Below, piece after piece: positions 12,901 through 26,177 of a stretch of 64,000 nt of DNA. A model generated the notes under the pieces. The model did no database searches. It saw only the letters and a program-made list of their open reading frames with translations, and was not told where the DNA came from. The stretch is taken from contig CAMPET010000067.1 in NCBI GenBank assembly GCA_946803715.1, positions 176,615-240,614 of the forward strand, in the 5' to 3' direction. The DNA comes from Beroe ovata. Lineage: Eukaryota > Ctenophora > Nuda > Beroida > Beroidae. The position numbers were made by a program, and so were the translations under genes. Within the stretch, counting starts at the first letter, position 1. Every line of letters starts with the position of its first letter.

Positions 12901-12961
12901 CTGCCGATGCCCCCATACAAAGGGAGAGTAGTAATAAAAATCTGTTGAGTAGTAGATTCAT
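12901..12961 (-). CDS. Alternative signal-peptide first exon upstream of the Ig-repeat gene
   Basis: An ATG at 12961 encodes a 20-residue hydrophobic signal-like peptide (starts MNLLLNRFLLLLSLC, ends GASA), followed at once by a strong GTAAG donor in phase 1. The exon at 12291 also leaves in phase 1. The 61-nt exon cannot splice usefully into the 12291 exon: the AG sites I tested there give early stops. It does fit the phase 1 acceptor of Ig1 at 11982. I infer an alternative promoter and first exon of the same gene. It could instead be the first exon of another, unseen gene. Confidence 0.6.
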
Positions 12962-15900
12962 TCTATCTGATGACCGTCATGAAACACTGCTGACAATGAA
13001 TTGTGATCAAAAAAAAGAGAGCAAAAGTCCATGAATCACGCTCGAAACTTCGGTCACAGGGGCAAAATAATCGACGTTGTGAACTATAGATTGGTTCTCA
13101 ATTTGATGAATAGAGCTTCAAAAACGAATTTATGGAAACTCAAATCTTAAACTACAACTCTTATACAACAAAAGTTACAAGCGAAATGATGCATGGAAAC
13201 TTTAAGTTGCACTGGACAATGATAATAAATGCACGACAGAATTTCACAAGTTTGTCGACTTCTAATTGGCAGATAGGTGACTGGAAATCGGTTATCGGTG
13301 ATAGGGGCCTAATCATAAACTTAACCAGTGTACACAACGGTGAAATTGGACATTGTACAGACCGTTTGTGGTTTGGTCAAGAAAGTGACAGTGAAACTGA
13401 ATCAAAATTTTCAGAAAACTAAAACTGCTTGTGACAACTTTTAAGCACTCAAACAAACATTGCGGATAGTTCAAGAATGCAGAAGGACAAAAGAAGTTTC
13501 AAATAATTCCCGTCCCTCGGCATGGTTTCTGCCAAAAAGGAAGATAAAAAGCAAAGGAATATCAGGATGCGTGTTACACGTGACATACAATATGTGTGAC
13601 AGCGCGCAAGCACACATGTACACACGTGTGTTTACTTGATGTGCAATGCATGGGTCACGTGACCAGAACGTCAGTTGTCAATGCAAACTGTGCTCCTCTA
13701 TAACAAATCGAATTCCAGAATACTGGCAGCTACACACACGGATAGTTTGTTATCATTGGTTTGTTGTCACATAAGTCATCACTCATGATGGCACTTTATG
13801 AGGTGTAACTGATGATGAGACAATCACAAAGTTGATGGAAATTTCGTGATATCTGCTATGGAAACCTAGCTCTCGATGTGGTGCTTATCAGTATTGATTA
13901 CTTGGTTTGCGATCGAATAAGGCAGTCAGAGTTTTTATATCGTAGATCGTACGATCAATGGAACAAGATCTTCGCAAAGGAGAAAGGAGAAAGGGAAAGG
14001 AGAGAGAGGAAGTCAAAGAGAGTAAAATATGGATTAACCACAGATAAAACGATTTTGGTAACAATTGCTTACGGTTAACGGCAGACGCAAGAGCCAAAAA
14101 CTCACGAACAACTCAAAGTACAACGAATGTGGAACACGAAGTGTATCGAATGTATAATTGCGCGGCGCGCGCTTTTCAGTGGAAGAGGCGTGAACCAAAA
14201 TTACAAACGCGCCTCTTCCACCCTGTGTACAATGTACACCGACCTCATTCCAGAACATTAAGCCCTCATTCCGGTTACGTTGCAGTTTTGCGTCGCTCGT
14301 TTCCCAATGATCCACTCGAACCTCACGGATATGGCTCAAATTCAAGTGTATAGTTTTACATCTTATTTCCATCTTATTTCTGCCCATTCTTCTCACAATA
14401 GACTATCTCCTAAGCTTCCTGCTAAACTGGCTTTATCGTCAATCGTGTTTCCACTTTAGCTTTCCCACATCATCTTTAAAGACAAACTATAATAAATATG
14501 GCTCCTTAGCAAGCTAAACTATCTTCCATAGTTCTATTGGAGTGTCGGAGTCACATAACCTCGCTTCCATTGTCGGATTGGATGCCTCAAATTCCCACAA
14601 TCGCATATTGAATAGAATTGATGCTGCATGATTCCATCTAATCGTCCTCTATTGCCTCAATAGATGTCAAATCTGACTCCGATAGCGCATAAGTGCAGTG
14701 TTATTTGTATTGCTTGCCATCAGCAAATCAAATGAAATGACTTTTGCATACGATGTTTCATTACATGAAACTGAATTCGCAATATGGCAAAAAAAACTCG
14801 CATATGGACCCGACTCATAGTTAATTAAAATAGTCAAATGAAGTAGAGGGCAAATCTATGATCAATCGCACGAAAGTTATCGAAAACGACTATCAACAAC
14901 GCGTTAATTATCCGTGACGAGTTTATCTGAACAACGGCAATGTACCCAACATCTATTTTGGAGAGGAGTATTTATGTAATCCGCACGATCAAGGCGTTCC
15001 CTTCGACTGGGGCGTGTGATCTTATCAGTATGTGCGATAGTGTGTGTGTGACGTACGTATGACAAGTTTTATAACGGAGCAGAGTTTTTAAAAACAACAT
15101 TTTCGCTCAGTCATTGTTTCTGTGCACAGGTGCATGCGCGCTATATGCTGCACAACAAGCATACACATAGTACTATAGCTCTGTGAGAGATGGTGACTTA
15201 ATGTTGTTTATGTTATATTGGGAATGTCAGTGGTATCATGATGGAGTCAGCAAACACTGGGTGTGTCAAATCCATGCCAGAACCAGTTTTAACTACAGTT
15301 GTGAAATGTTATTAAACTGGTTTAATAAGATGGTACGCAATGATTGTCGATATGAATCATCTGTTTTCTGACGTCACTGCAATGTTGTCTTGGTGAAACT
15401 AAAATAGTAGCGAAAAAACGTTCGAACTGTTACACAAGGCGAAGAAATCGATCCCACTTCTAGATTACAGAGGTACTATACCAATTCCGACTTTTATACC
15501 CTCAGTACAACAGTATCCGTGACAAATTAACGCATCCAAAGATCGAGTTCGCCCAATTAGTCACTCCTAGAAACAAATTCACTGATTCTCTCAACAGATT
15601 ATTTCTCGCAGTAGAGTATATTGTGGTGAAGCACAGTGTTTGATCATATCAGTCAGATACCTATCATAGATTGTTGTTTGATCTTGTTCAATCGATTGAG
15701 TCTATGTTCTTGACAAATTCATGCTCACTTTAGAAAATGTTATCAGCTGATCGCCAATGAGATTGAGGTCGAGGGACGGTAAAAGTTCAACTGAATAATA
15801 CTAAACCATGCCAGCTGTATCAGTATGGGGAAGCGCTGTTGTCCATTCATGATTCTAAACCACACCCCCTGACTTCTAATGACAAATATTGTTCATTGAT

Positions 15901-18735
15901 TAATAAATAAAATCATTAATTTTCTCTATTTTACTCACTTGTTTCCCATGATCCGAGCGTCCTGTGGATAAGGATAGAATTGGTATCAATGATTGATAGT
16001 CATCTTGATCAAGAATATGGGCGAATAGGAGAGATTTACAGAGTTTGCAATCAATCACACAGCACTGAAAACCATGCTGATTGCTGGGTAACTTACGGTG
16101 TAGTGCAGAGGTAGAGGAATGCTGTTAGTAGAATTGTACCGGTCATTTAGTTTTCCTCATGCTATGTATTCTCGAGGGTTTTTATCAGCTTCTGCTATAT
16201 TCAACAACCGCTTTCTGGTCAATAAGGGGATGTTTAGAATGATCCAGATATAATTGTTATCAGTTATGCGATTGAGAGAAATTAACTTTATGATCCAAGC
16301 ACTTCTTTATTGATAGGTCACTAACTGACGTTAGATCCATGGCAGTTTAAAACTTTCATTGCGCCATGATTCTTACAACTATTCGACTTCGAGTAATCGA
16401 GCAAGACTTTCAACTGTTATGTTGTCTAGCGATAATCAAACTGTGAAAATGAAAAATAAAATATCAATCACAAAATAAGATGATAAAAAGTTGATTTCGT
16501 AGGTACAATCAATAATGCTGTCAAAGATTGGTCACGGAGGTTAACGCATGACAGCACTCAACAGATGTCACTCTTTTCTCATAGCCGGTATGTGTATGTG
16601 TGTTTGTGCGTTTGCATGTGTGTCTGTGCATGCCATGGATGCCTGATTGAGGTTTACCAAGTTCTGCAATTTATATGATGGCGATGCCTCCGCTTTACAC
16701 AGAGACACACTATTGTATCTACTATATGGCAGTATTTTGTGTTCACGTGTTTAATGGTTCATGCATGTGGTCAGTAGGTATGTGCTAACAACTATAAATG
16801 AAACTGAGAACAGCATCCCGTATTCCTCTACTCAGCTCAAAATGCAAACTTACCCAATGTTCATTCCGTGAACTTGAATATCATTATCACGGATGAACAT
16901 CCTATATGTAAAAGCAAGTTGAAGAAGGCACGTGAGACTGACTCCTTATACTCGGTAGTCGGTAAAACTATTCCCTGTTTTAGTGTTCAAATATTGGAAA
17001 TTTGCCAACGTCTAGGCGTCTTCTCAATTCATCGAGGAACGTACTTTGAGTTTGATCAGCCCCGAAGGCCAACAAAAACAACTGGAGTACACTGTGAGTG
17101 TGACTGTGAGTGTCAAAGAAGCGTAAAACGTCGTCAAACCGACAAACTATCGTTGACTTCCATCATATCAGAGATTTCGATTCATTAAACTCTATAAACC
17201 ACTATTTTCGAGAACCTGACATGCACTTTGATTAGTTGATAGTTCTCTATGTTATAGTTTTATAGACGGCTGAAAATCATCCAACTTAACTTAATTGTTC
17301 CTCGTCTAGAAAAACTATCATCGCACGAATTTGGTTGGAACGGCGCCAAAAATAACTGTAACTGTATTACTATTAGCAACGAGGTGAATTCTGGTTAGCA
17401 GACGTAAAATTCGTTAAGCTAAAAGTAAAACCAGTTTACAAATATGCACGTAAACTAGATTGTTCCGATTGCGAGCTGGAAGTTGAAAGTACCGACTGTT
17501 AAACGGAAGACCATGAAATTGAAAATGATCACGATCTTGCCGCTCAGATAACGTGCACACACGTGTACGTACATCTATAATCACATGAACTATAATCATT
17601 TTAATAAATCTCCCGGAGTGATTACTATACTAAGTTATAGCATAGAACAATAACAAGCATGCAGGCAGCATGTTACTGTACTACTACTGGTACACTTAGC
17701 TATCACTATCATGGGAAAGCAATTCTTATCAAGTTTTTCATTTTGGATTTAACGAAACCGATTCCAAAAGCCATTTGCTTTAGTTTAAAACTTAAATCAT
17801 GGGCGATATCCCGACATAATGGCGAGGGCTGAGGCTCACGACAAATTGGGGCATCTGCATTCTGCATGTAATTGTAACGACTCTCAGCTCTTCTAGCTCC
17901 AAATTGATCTAGCTGGCAGTGGCACACTTGTATGTGCATTGTGCACTTGATTGGAAATGGAATTGGATATTCATAATTGGGCCTAGGGTTGATTATAAAT
18001 ATAATGAGCTTGACGTTGATGAATGAGGCTGTAGGTTGAAGCTGTAGGTTTAATCTCTTCATGATGACATTCAGAAAGACGGTTCATCAAACCATGTCGA
18101 GAATTTTGAGGCACTGGTCGAAAAAGTAAGCTGATATCATGCCACGTGCGACACAGCGCGCAGCATGGCACGTGCGAAACAGCGGCCGATAGACATAGAA
18201 TTAGAGTCTAATTAAGATGACCTTTGTCTGTTTACTTTTTCTCGTGTGCCGCCGAATACCGATTGCTGATGCTCCCGGCACCGTTTGGGGCGAATGCTGC
18301 GCGCGTATTGAAACAGTCACTGTCAGTGCAGTGAAAAGTTTTTATATAGGGAAGTCAAATCTCGATTTGGCTTATTCAAACTTCGTAAATCTATATTCAG
18401 ATAACAAATACATAAATGCGTTTTAAATATACTTTCAGTTTCTGTTAGCGTTATTGCCCCATTCCCAATAAGTATAGTAGTGATACTGATACTGATAGTG
18501 ATACTGATAGCACTTCTCTTGGAACTCTAACTGCTTCAGGCTACAGCTGCCCAGTCACATGCTACATAGCCATTGCTATAAGAATCAGAAGTTGTTGCTC
18601 CTGCTAATGACGTCATGGTAATTGACCAGATCAGGCATCACATTGCCCAAGCTTACGAGTTACAGTGAGTCGCGTATTGTAGGGCTGAGACTCCTAGTCT
18701 AAGTTATTAACAATTGTCACGAGGGATGGAGCTCT
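12962..18735. other. 5.8-kb region without a supportable gene
   Basis: Only short, low-complexity reading frames are present. None shows a domain, signal peptide or consistent exon chain. It holds a 12-bp-arm hairpin at 14179-14221, scattered CACGTG words, short TG-rich runs near 15030 and 16590, and GATACT-type repeats at 18470-18515. Confidence 0.6.
14179..14221. repeat. Perfect 12-bp inverted repeat
   Basis: GTGGAAGAGGCG at 14179-14190 is exactly complementary to CGCCTCTTCCAC at 14210-14221, with a 19-nt loop. It lies next to a CGCGGCGCGCGC run. Nothing else identifies it as an RNA gene or a transposon end. Confidence 0.7.
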
Positions 18736-21700
18736 TCACACATTGTACCCAGCGGGTCCGTTGCTCACAAACACGTCACAGTAAGCCTGCTTCAGGGGTG
18801 ATAAGTGGTCCGGTGTAGTCGGCTTCGACCAGCTCGAGTAGCCGAAGTCGAGGGGGACGAATAGCAAGTTCGGGCACTTGGTGATTTCTGTGCAGCCCTG
18901 AAATTGAGAGGATGATAGGATTCTCATTGAGGGAGGGCGAGGGCAACCACTGTAGGTGCAAGATTTAAATTTCCTACCTTCATTGCTTCTTTTCGGGGCA
19001 CGAATTTGCCCGGCTCCTCCAGACCGAGAATGGGATTCTGGAGTGCTACGTTGAAGATGTTCACTTTCGGATCGTGAAGTTTCTGTCCTGCTCTCAGATG
19101 CTCTTTTATCCGTTCCTACAGAGCAAAAGTAAGCTTATTTCGAAAACAGGAGTGTTCATAAGAGTCAGTATCGAGATCCTTATCGACATAGCAACCGTCA
19201 TAGCAACCGTCATAGCAACCGACATAGCAACCGTCACCTACCTCGAGATTCATGGTGGGGGTTGCTTTGGAATCTTTACTCGTGATATTACCCAGACAGC
19301 TTACAAATGTCTTCGACTTCACGTGATCTTTCGTGTTATCTTCGTACAAATCAGCATAGTACACAATACACCTGTGGGGTAGACGATAATATAGTTAGAG
19401 TATGTTCCCTGTCCAAAAAGTGATAGATAGGAACCATGGGCCGAGGCATATTGTTGTTGCCATAGCAACTCAGTGTGGGCTCGCGTACCTAGAATGTAGC
19501 GGTTTTGTGACAAACTTCTTCATTTCCGCCAGGTAGAACTGAGCGTGTGGTTTACCGCTGTACAGCACAGGACTCTGGTATGGACGGTTGTTTGTAGACA
19601 GATCCTTAGCGTTCGCTTTCCAGTGTGCCCGGTTAGATTTGGCAAGCTCCAGCGCAAATCTCAGTCGTGGTGATCTGAGAGAGTAACGACTTGATGTTAT
19701 ATACAGGAGGAGCTATAGAGAGAGAGAGTCTTATTTTAGAAACAGATTTGCAGTGTAGAATCACGCGGATACCCCATCCTGTAGCAACACGTGTACCTGG
19801 AAAGCATGATCTCGGAAACTCTCTCGCTGAGGAAGAGGCGATTGTTGTACCCATCTCTCAGGTTTACCACTGGGATCCTCTTGTCAACCCCGCCTCGGTT
19901 TTTCCTCATCCGACTGTACCGAGCGATGTCCACCACCATTATGTTCGCAAGTCGTGATGAGTCGACTGCTCGACCCCCGGGACTCCGTTTGGGCGAGGAG
20001 CCCTTCCCACCTCGGGCAGTGACTAGTTCCTTGAGTTTCTTCAGTCGGATATCAGTTCGGTCTGATGTCAGAGTTTTGAACACCTGGAGTAAAAGAGGGG
20101 GGGGGGTAAGCCAAGACGAGGAGAAAATTGTGACCCACTCCCATCTCGTATAGTTAATACTCGTTCAATAAATTCAACTCCAAGATAACTGTATTAATTT
20201 CGAGTGTACCGTGATATGGTAGCTTAGATCGTAGTTCGTTTTCAGAGCGATCCTTGGAGGCAGGAGTCCAACATACTTCCTACTTCCCATGACTACGAGA
20301 TTCTTGTAGGGGACCATCCTAAAATGAACCGTCTCCGAAGTTCCGGCCTCCGGTATTTCCTGTCGCTGAGCTGCAGCTATTTTGTATTCCTGAACTTCCT
20401 GAGGATCCTGGGGAAGAGGGGGCGTGATAAGAGTAAAAAGAGGGAAAAAAAGGTGAAATGAGGGTAATAGCTTGAGAAATCAGATGAGGCGTTTCTCTGT
20501 GGGCTTTGATGTTGCCAAATTTCATTTGGACACTTTCCAAGGCGCGCGGAAATGTTTACAGATGAAATATAAGTTCTCACCACTTCTTCCTCTTCTAACA
20601 ATTTTTCTGTGTCCAATGAGAACTCGTCATCAGAACTGAGGTTCGATTCATCGTCAGAGTAAACGCCTGTAGGGGAAAAGTGACGTCATAAATCATCTGA
20701 TAGTTCACATGAGACAGTATTGATTGACAGTGGTAAAATATTCAGTGTATAATGTATAGCTTGTAGTGTATACAATGCACATTCTATACATTGTACAATC
20801 TATCTACATGATAAATTAACAACATGGAAATCATATGGCATCGAATAACATACACACGCTGTTAATATATAATACTCATAAATCATTATCGTGTGTCGCC
20901 TCCGTAGCTCAGTGGTTAGAGCACTGGTCTTGTAAACCAGGGGTCACGAGTTCAATTCTCGTCGGGGGCTGCTTAATTTTTTCCTCTAAACAATGACGAA
21001 CTAACCAATAAGGGTCATTATCCTCGTGCTGGGTGTACTATGAATAGCACAACATAATTTTGCCCATTGTTAAGCTTAGGCTTTTGTTTGCAGCATAGAG
21101 AAGTGGAGACTCAAGACTACAAAATTTAAAATTTTGAAGGAACTGTGCTTATACATTAACCTGGAACTTACGATAATTGATTGGTGTCAACATTTGTATC
21201 ACAGTGACCTGTTCTGACGTGGTGTCAATGAATTGTGACGTCAGCGTTCAATATCTACAGATATGACGTAATATCGACGGAGACATACATCAATCAATTG
21301 GATGGCGGGTGGGTTGGAAAGGAATCAGGGTCAGTTAAATTGACACATGATTGCCACAATATCACGGAACAGATAGGAACCAATACTTGAAGGAACACTC
21401 AGTAGATCATCTTCACTCTTGTCCACAGTGGATCCATATTCATCTCCAACTTTCACACCGTCATCCTCACATTTCCTCACTTCCTCCCTCTGAGAGGTTG
21501 GGGAGTCCCTTTCCTCGCCCTCCCTCTCCTCACCATCAACTTCAGTACTGGTTTCCGATGTTTCACCCTCTCTCTCATCCGAGCTGGGGTTAACTCTCAG
21601 ACTATCCATGTTGGTGGTAGTATCTGATCCAGCCACGTCAGAGTCTGTGAAATGTGCAACCCGGACTTTGATAGTGTTGGTGAGGGGGTCTGTAACCACC

Positions 21701-24521
21701 TCACCAGGTGAGGCTGTTCCGTCAGTGGTGAGGGACGTGGTGAGGGAGGGGGGTTGGGAGGTGGTGGGTGAGTAGATCGTGTAAGCAAGGAGACTGGATT
21801 GACTAGATACACTGTCTGTTCGATGAAGTAATGGACGATCATCCTCTGGTAGAGTTACTCCGTCTGTCTGTATTGAGGACAAGGAGGGCTGGGATTTTCC
21901 CGACAGCTTGATGGATGTCCCACTTTTGAAGACAGGTATCTTACTGACAAAGAACTTCAGAGTTCCTGTAATAACAGGAGATGGGGAGAGAAATACGATC
22001 TTACCGCTGGTGAAATGGAAACATGCACTCCGCCCATGCAGCGATTTCAATTTGCACATGCAGGATGCAACTTACCATCTTTGTCGAAGGAAGAGTCCTT
22101 CAATTTTGACTCTTTTTGTGGTGAAGTTTTCTGTTTAATAGGGGAGTGAGGAGGAAGAGAGGAGTCGGCTTCACTCCTACTGGTGACTGAAAAACCAGCA
22201 TGCTTCACAGCTCAACATAAAGCAGATGTTGCTTTAGTGAAACACATACGAGAAAACAGGATGATTCTGCGATAGCTCCACTTTTTGATGAGAGAAACAT
22301 CTCAAAGTCAAACTTTCGCGTCGCGAAAAGGGCTTCAAACATGTAACATTTGAGGAAAAGATGCTGGCATATCCTCACCTTCATCCAAGCTGGGTTGCTG
22401 CAGGTTTGATTGAATCTCAATGTCCTCAACCTCCAGGTCATCAGCAAGAACTGGCTGATATATTTCCTCTGTCTGACAAGCTATTTCCGAGAACCTTTTC
22501 TTAGACCGGATAGTACACGCCTGGAAGCAGTTTATCATTGATTATCATTGATTGATTATCATTGATTATCATTGAAGTTGATATGCTCAAGGATAAGGAA
22601 TATATACGGGGAAAATGGGCGATGATAGAAGGAGGACTTAACGTTACCATCTTGGTCTATAGCACAAAATCCCTCTGAACCAATAACTGTACGGACTAGA
22701 CTCATCCCAACATAAGAAATGATCTCACCTCACATGGAAGAGAGAATCCTATGTTCTCCTTGTCTTGGATTGCCTTTTCCTGCAATTTATCATAGCCTCC
22801 CTTTCCAAGTCTATCGATCAGGTGATCAATCCTGGGTGGACTTCGGTGAAAAAGTAAATTTGCATTAGAATTTTGACTAATGGCAATATTTAGAGTAGAT
22901 AGTTCGTTTCGAAAAGGAGGCCAAATAGATGGGTGAAAACATTGATACGCTGTGCAACTGATACAGTATGAGTATCTAATGATACAGTATCAGTGTCTCC
23001 TGATACAGTATCAGTGTCTTCTGATACAATATCAGTATCTTCTGAGACAGTATCAACCAGTCACCAGCGTCACATTACCTCTCGATGACACTCCCCATGA
23101 CCAGATCAACAGTGTCATCCTGATGGTATATCCCGTAGTGTGTCATGTCACCCTCGTTTTTCCTACAGATGCCACAGTAGCTCGTGTGGTGTGGTTTGCC
23201 TGGTACTACCTCGTGGCCCGGGTGGTATCCTGTGGTCGGCTGCGTGGTTCCGACTTGTCCTAACGTACCTATGCGAGGGATAATAGGTGAAGGCTTCTCT
23301 AAGAGGAGTTTGTACTAGGTACACGTTTCAGGGAACAAGTAAAGGGAGTCGAATGTGAGAAACACCGAAAATTTGAAATGAACTGAGTAAGAATTTTAAG
23401 GTATTCTGATAAAGCCCAGGTCCGTGAACAGGTGCAAGGTAAACGAGTCTAATGCAGATTGCAGGGGCTACATTTTGATGAAGCTGGATGTAATTCTAGA
23501 AGCTGGTGAGCGTTGCATCAGATAAGGTTGCATTTGAAATTATACATCATGCTACCGTCTAATGATTTATTTCTTGGAATAAGCTAGAAGTAAAGAATGC
23601 AGCGTGAAAATCGGATTCCTGCCAATAAAACCATCCAAAACCAAGAAAATGTTTAGAAATTAGCACACAACAGCACAAAGTTTCGAAGCAGTTAGAATAC
23701 TCACACACACATGACACTAGACTAGTGCCATCCGTGTGGCACACACTCGCAGGGCACTTAATCGGACACTAATAATTTCATAGTTTCTGTATGAGAGAGA
23801 AAGAAGGGGGAGATGATAGAGAGAGAGGGTATTTGATTATGTGCCGGACAAAGAACTGTGAGGAGGGATACTGTGAAGGGGACGTGAAACTGGAGTGGAA
23901 TCAATACAGAAGATGTCGGGGGTGGTAACGTTACTGCTTGAGTTGAGAAGCTTTCGTGTTAGGATGAGGAATGATTTTTTATGCGCGGGGGGGGGAATCG
24001 TTACAATGTCTGGTTCAGTCCTCTATAATCACATCAATAACCATTCATTGAGGAGAAGAATACATTGAATTCGATTACATAACGTTGTTGATTTTAAAGA
24101 AGGAATTTAGGTTGGAATAGTGCAACTTCACATCTCTGCAACCATGCTGCACGCAACAGTAGCACAACAACTATACACAACTTACCACTATTTATGTGGG
24201 GAGAGGGTGAGCGATTACGAGATGTATTGAGTGTCGTATCGGTCACTGTATTCCTTTTAATTCTGTCCATGTCTTGGCAACTAATGGCGTTACCATGGTA
24301 ACCACCCGTTTTTCCTCCTCTCATCCCTCCGTGAGATGTTGCTTTAATGCACATATTTCCCAAATCTTGGAGGAAGTCAGGTTCCAATTTCCGCTTAACA
24401 TCGTCCTTCTCCGAGACACGGAGAGACTTGTGCAGATTTCCGTAGTCTATATTCCGGATTGGGAGTCCGGGGATAGTTTTGCGGGATGTGGGGGATGGAG
24501 ATCCGTACATGGGGAGGAAAA
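18736..24521 (-). CDS. Unrecognised 13-exon gene, about 882 residues
   Basis: I do not recognise this protein. Thirteen exons join in frame with matching phases: 24521-24186, 23268-23079, 22831-22729, 22520-22379, 22186-22076, 21965-21387, 20666-20581, 20407-20210, 20083-19797, 19674-19489, 19371-19242, 19115-18978 and 18897-18736 (stop). The N-terminal third has a Cys pair in SYCGICRKNEGD. The 193-residue sixth exon is Ser/Thr/Glu-rich and probably disordered. The C-terminal ~400 residues (from about 20407 down) look globular, with motifs such as KYVGLLPPRIAL, RPYQSPVLYSGKPHAQFY and LLFVPLDFGYSSW. No signal peptide or membrane helix is evident, so it is probably intracellular. An ATG lies at 24510, but an acceptor AG at 24523-24522 suggests at least one more upstream exon. 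Confidence 0.75.
20898..20970 (+). tRNA. tRNA-Thr (anticodon UGU)
   Basis: All cloverleaf parts are present in 73 nt: acceptor GCCTCCG pairing with CGGGGGC (one G-T pair), D stem GCTC/GAGC, anticodon stem CTGGT/ACCAG with loop CTTGTAA, and T stem ACGAG/CTCGT with TTCAATT. The anticodon TGT reads Thr codons. A box (TAGCTCAGTGGTTAGAGC) and B box (GTTCAATTC) are intact, and there is no intron. It sits inside the 21386-20667 intron of the unrecognised minus-strand gene, on the opposite strand. Confidence 0.96.
20977..20982 (+). terminator. Pol III terminator of tRNA-Thr
   Basis: A run of six T begins six bases after the tRNA end, the usual RNA polymerase III stop signal. Confidence 0.85.
22960..23060 (+). 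repeat. Minisatellite of GATACAGTATCAGT-type units
   Basis: Four to five imperfect ~20-bp units containing the near-palindrome GATACAGTATC, in an intron of the unrecognised gene just downstream of its second exon. A shorter relative is at 18470-18515. Confidence 0.85.
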
Positions 24522-24559
24522 CTGCTGGGGGAGGGTGGAAAGTGCGTTAGAATTGGAGT

Positions 24560-24640
24560 TGCGTGTGTGTTTGCGTGTGTGTGCGTGTGTGTGTGTGGGT
24601 GGTGTGTGTGTGTGTGTGTGCANGTGTGAGTGGTTGGCTG
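24560..24640 (+). repeat. TG/GTGC microsatellite with an n
   Basis: Imperfect GT/GTGC run, broken by an n at 24623, just 5' of the first visible exon of the unrecognised minus-strand gene. Confidence 0.9.
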
Positions 24641-24649
24641 GGTGGGGAC

Positions 24650-26177
24650 GGGGTCGAGTGCGCGTGTGCGACGTGCGTGAAGTGGAGGTGGTATTACGTA
24701 GGTGAAGTATTGAAGGGGTTACTTTACATAAGCGATGTCATTAGAAAATGATCTCTGAGGAATAATTCAGTAGCACAGAATACTGATATATTTCACATTT
24801 CAGGGGGTGTTCATTGTTCAAATCGACTGAATGTTGGAACGTGGTACAATGAATAATGATATGTAACGTATCATGATAGCATCGAACCTATGTGAATTAT
24901 AGGGGACACTATTCTGACCCCACTTCATCGTATATCCATGGTATGGCACTCTCAGTTCATTGGTACCGTCTCATATGTAGAGTCCAACACAATGACCCCC
25001 AAACCGTGTAATAAGCTGTCCCGTGACCACATTTAATAGTCACTTGATGTGAATTAAGGGGGCATTGCGCATTGTATCCGACAGTATGAAGGATGTTCCA
25101 TTATATAATGAGACTCATGGATAATGAACAATGCAGTCATTTGAGAGCTCTCGTGCCACTGTGGTTCACGGGTCATGAATAAAAGTGAGATATGAGCTCC
25201 ACCATTCATCACCGCTCACTAAGGTTATCGCCACAGCGACTTGCACAGTGATTGATGTTTTGTTTTGGAACCGGTCTGCCAAACTTATTAATATTATTCA
25301 GTTCAGCAACGCGTTTAACGACGAAAATAAACTTTAAATATTGAATTTGAAGCTCAAATACCTAAGTCTACCAAACACGTTTTTAAATCCAAATAAGAGC
25401 CCTTATACTTCTAGCATTGCTCGACAGCAGAAGGTGTATGAAAGTGTGCACTGTTATATTGACAGCAATATTGCGCTCAGGATGTGGTAGGGCAGGTCAC
25501 ATCATCCAAATTGGGGGACGTTCATTCCCAATCACAAATATACACACGCCGATCATGCAACGTCAGAGCTCAGGTATATCAAAATATTGATGTTCTCATG
25601 TACTCGATTATAAAGGTGAAGGATTCTGATTCATGAAATAGCAAGGATCATCTAGTGAAGCCAGAGATAAGACAATCCAAGAAACTTCGCATTAATGTCA
25701 ATAACTATGGTAACCAACATAAAACTAGCGACTTAGGTACTAACAAACCTACAAACACAAATACACATCTTGTACAACTTCATAATATAATGATTATCAT
25801 CAGACCCCTAGAGAGATAATGTCGTGAACGCTTATACAGGGCAGGTACCTATAAGGAAGCTCATTAAGCTATTACATAATTACATAATGACCCTCATATG
25901 TATTCTACATGTACAGCTCCACCTTTTTTCAACCCGAATCTTCATACTAAAACGTGGTGATGATAATTAATAGTGCAATGTCTCCAGCTGGGTCAAAGTT
26001 AGTGGATTAAAATAGCAGTTTGTTAAAGTAGCAAGGATTAGCGGATTGAAATAACAGTTTAGCAGCACAAATCTGCAGCAAGGTCTAATATTATGGAACT
26101 CTTTCTTCTTCAGCTCTCCCAGTTTAGGAATGATCTTAATTACCAAGAACTGCTCGGTTTGTGTCTACAGAAGAGTT
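24650..26177. other. Intergenic region, no gene seen
   Basis: AT-rich sequence with no exon chain, domain or RNA gene that I can support. Confidence 0.6.

Noticed and set aside
16868-17188. 106-residue open stretch with Cys-rich ECDCECQ
   Set aside because: No domain, no splice context and composition like the surrounding non-coding DNA.
18217-18426. Small secreted-like peptide starting MTFVCLLFLVC
   Set aside because: No splice site, homology or conserved end; a chance hydrophobic start is likely.
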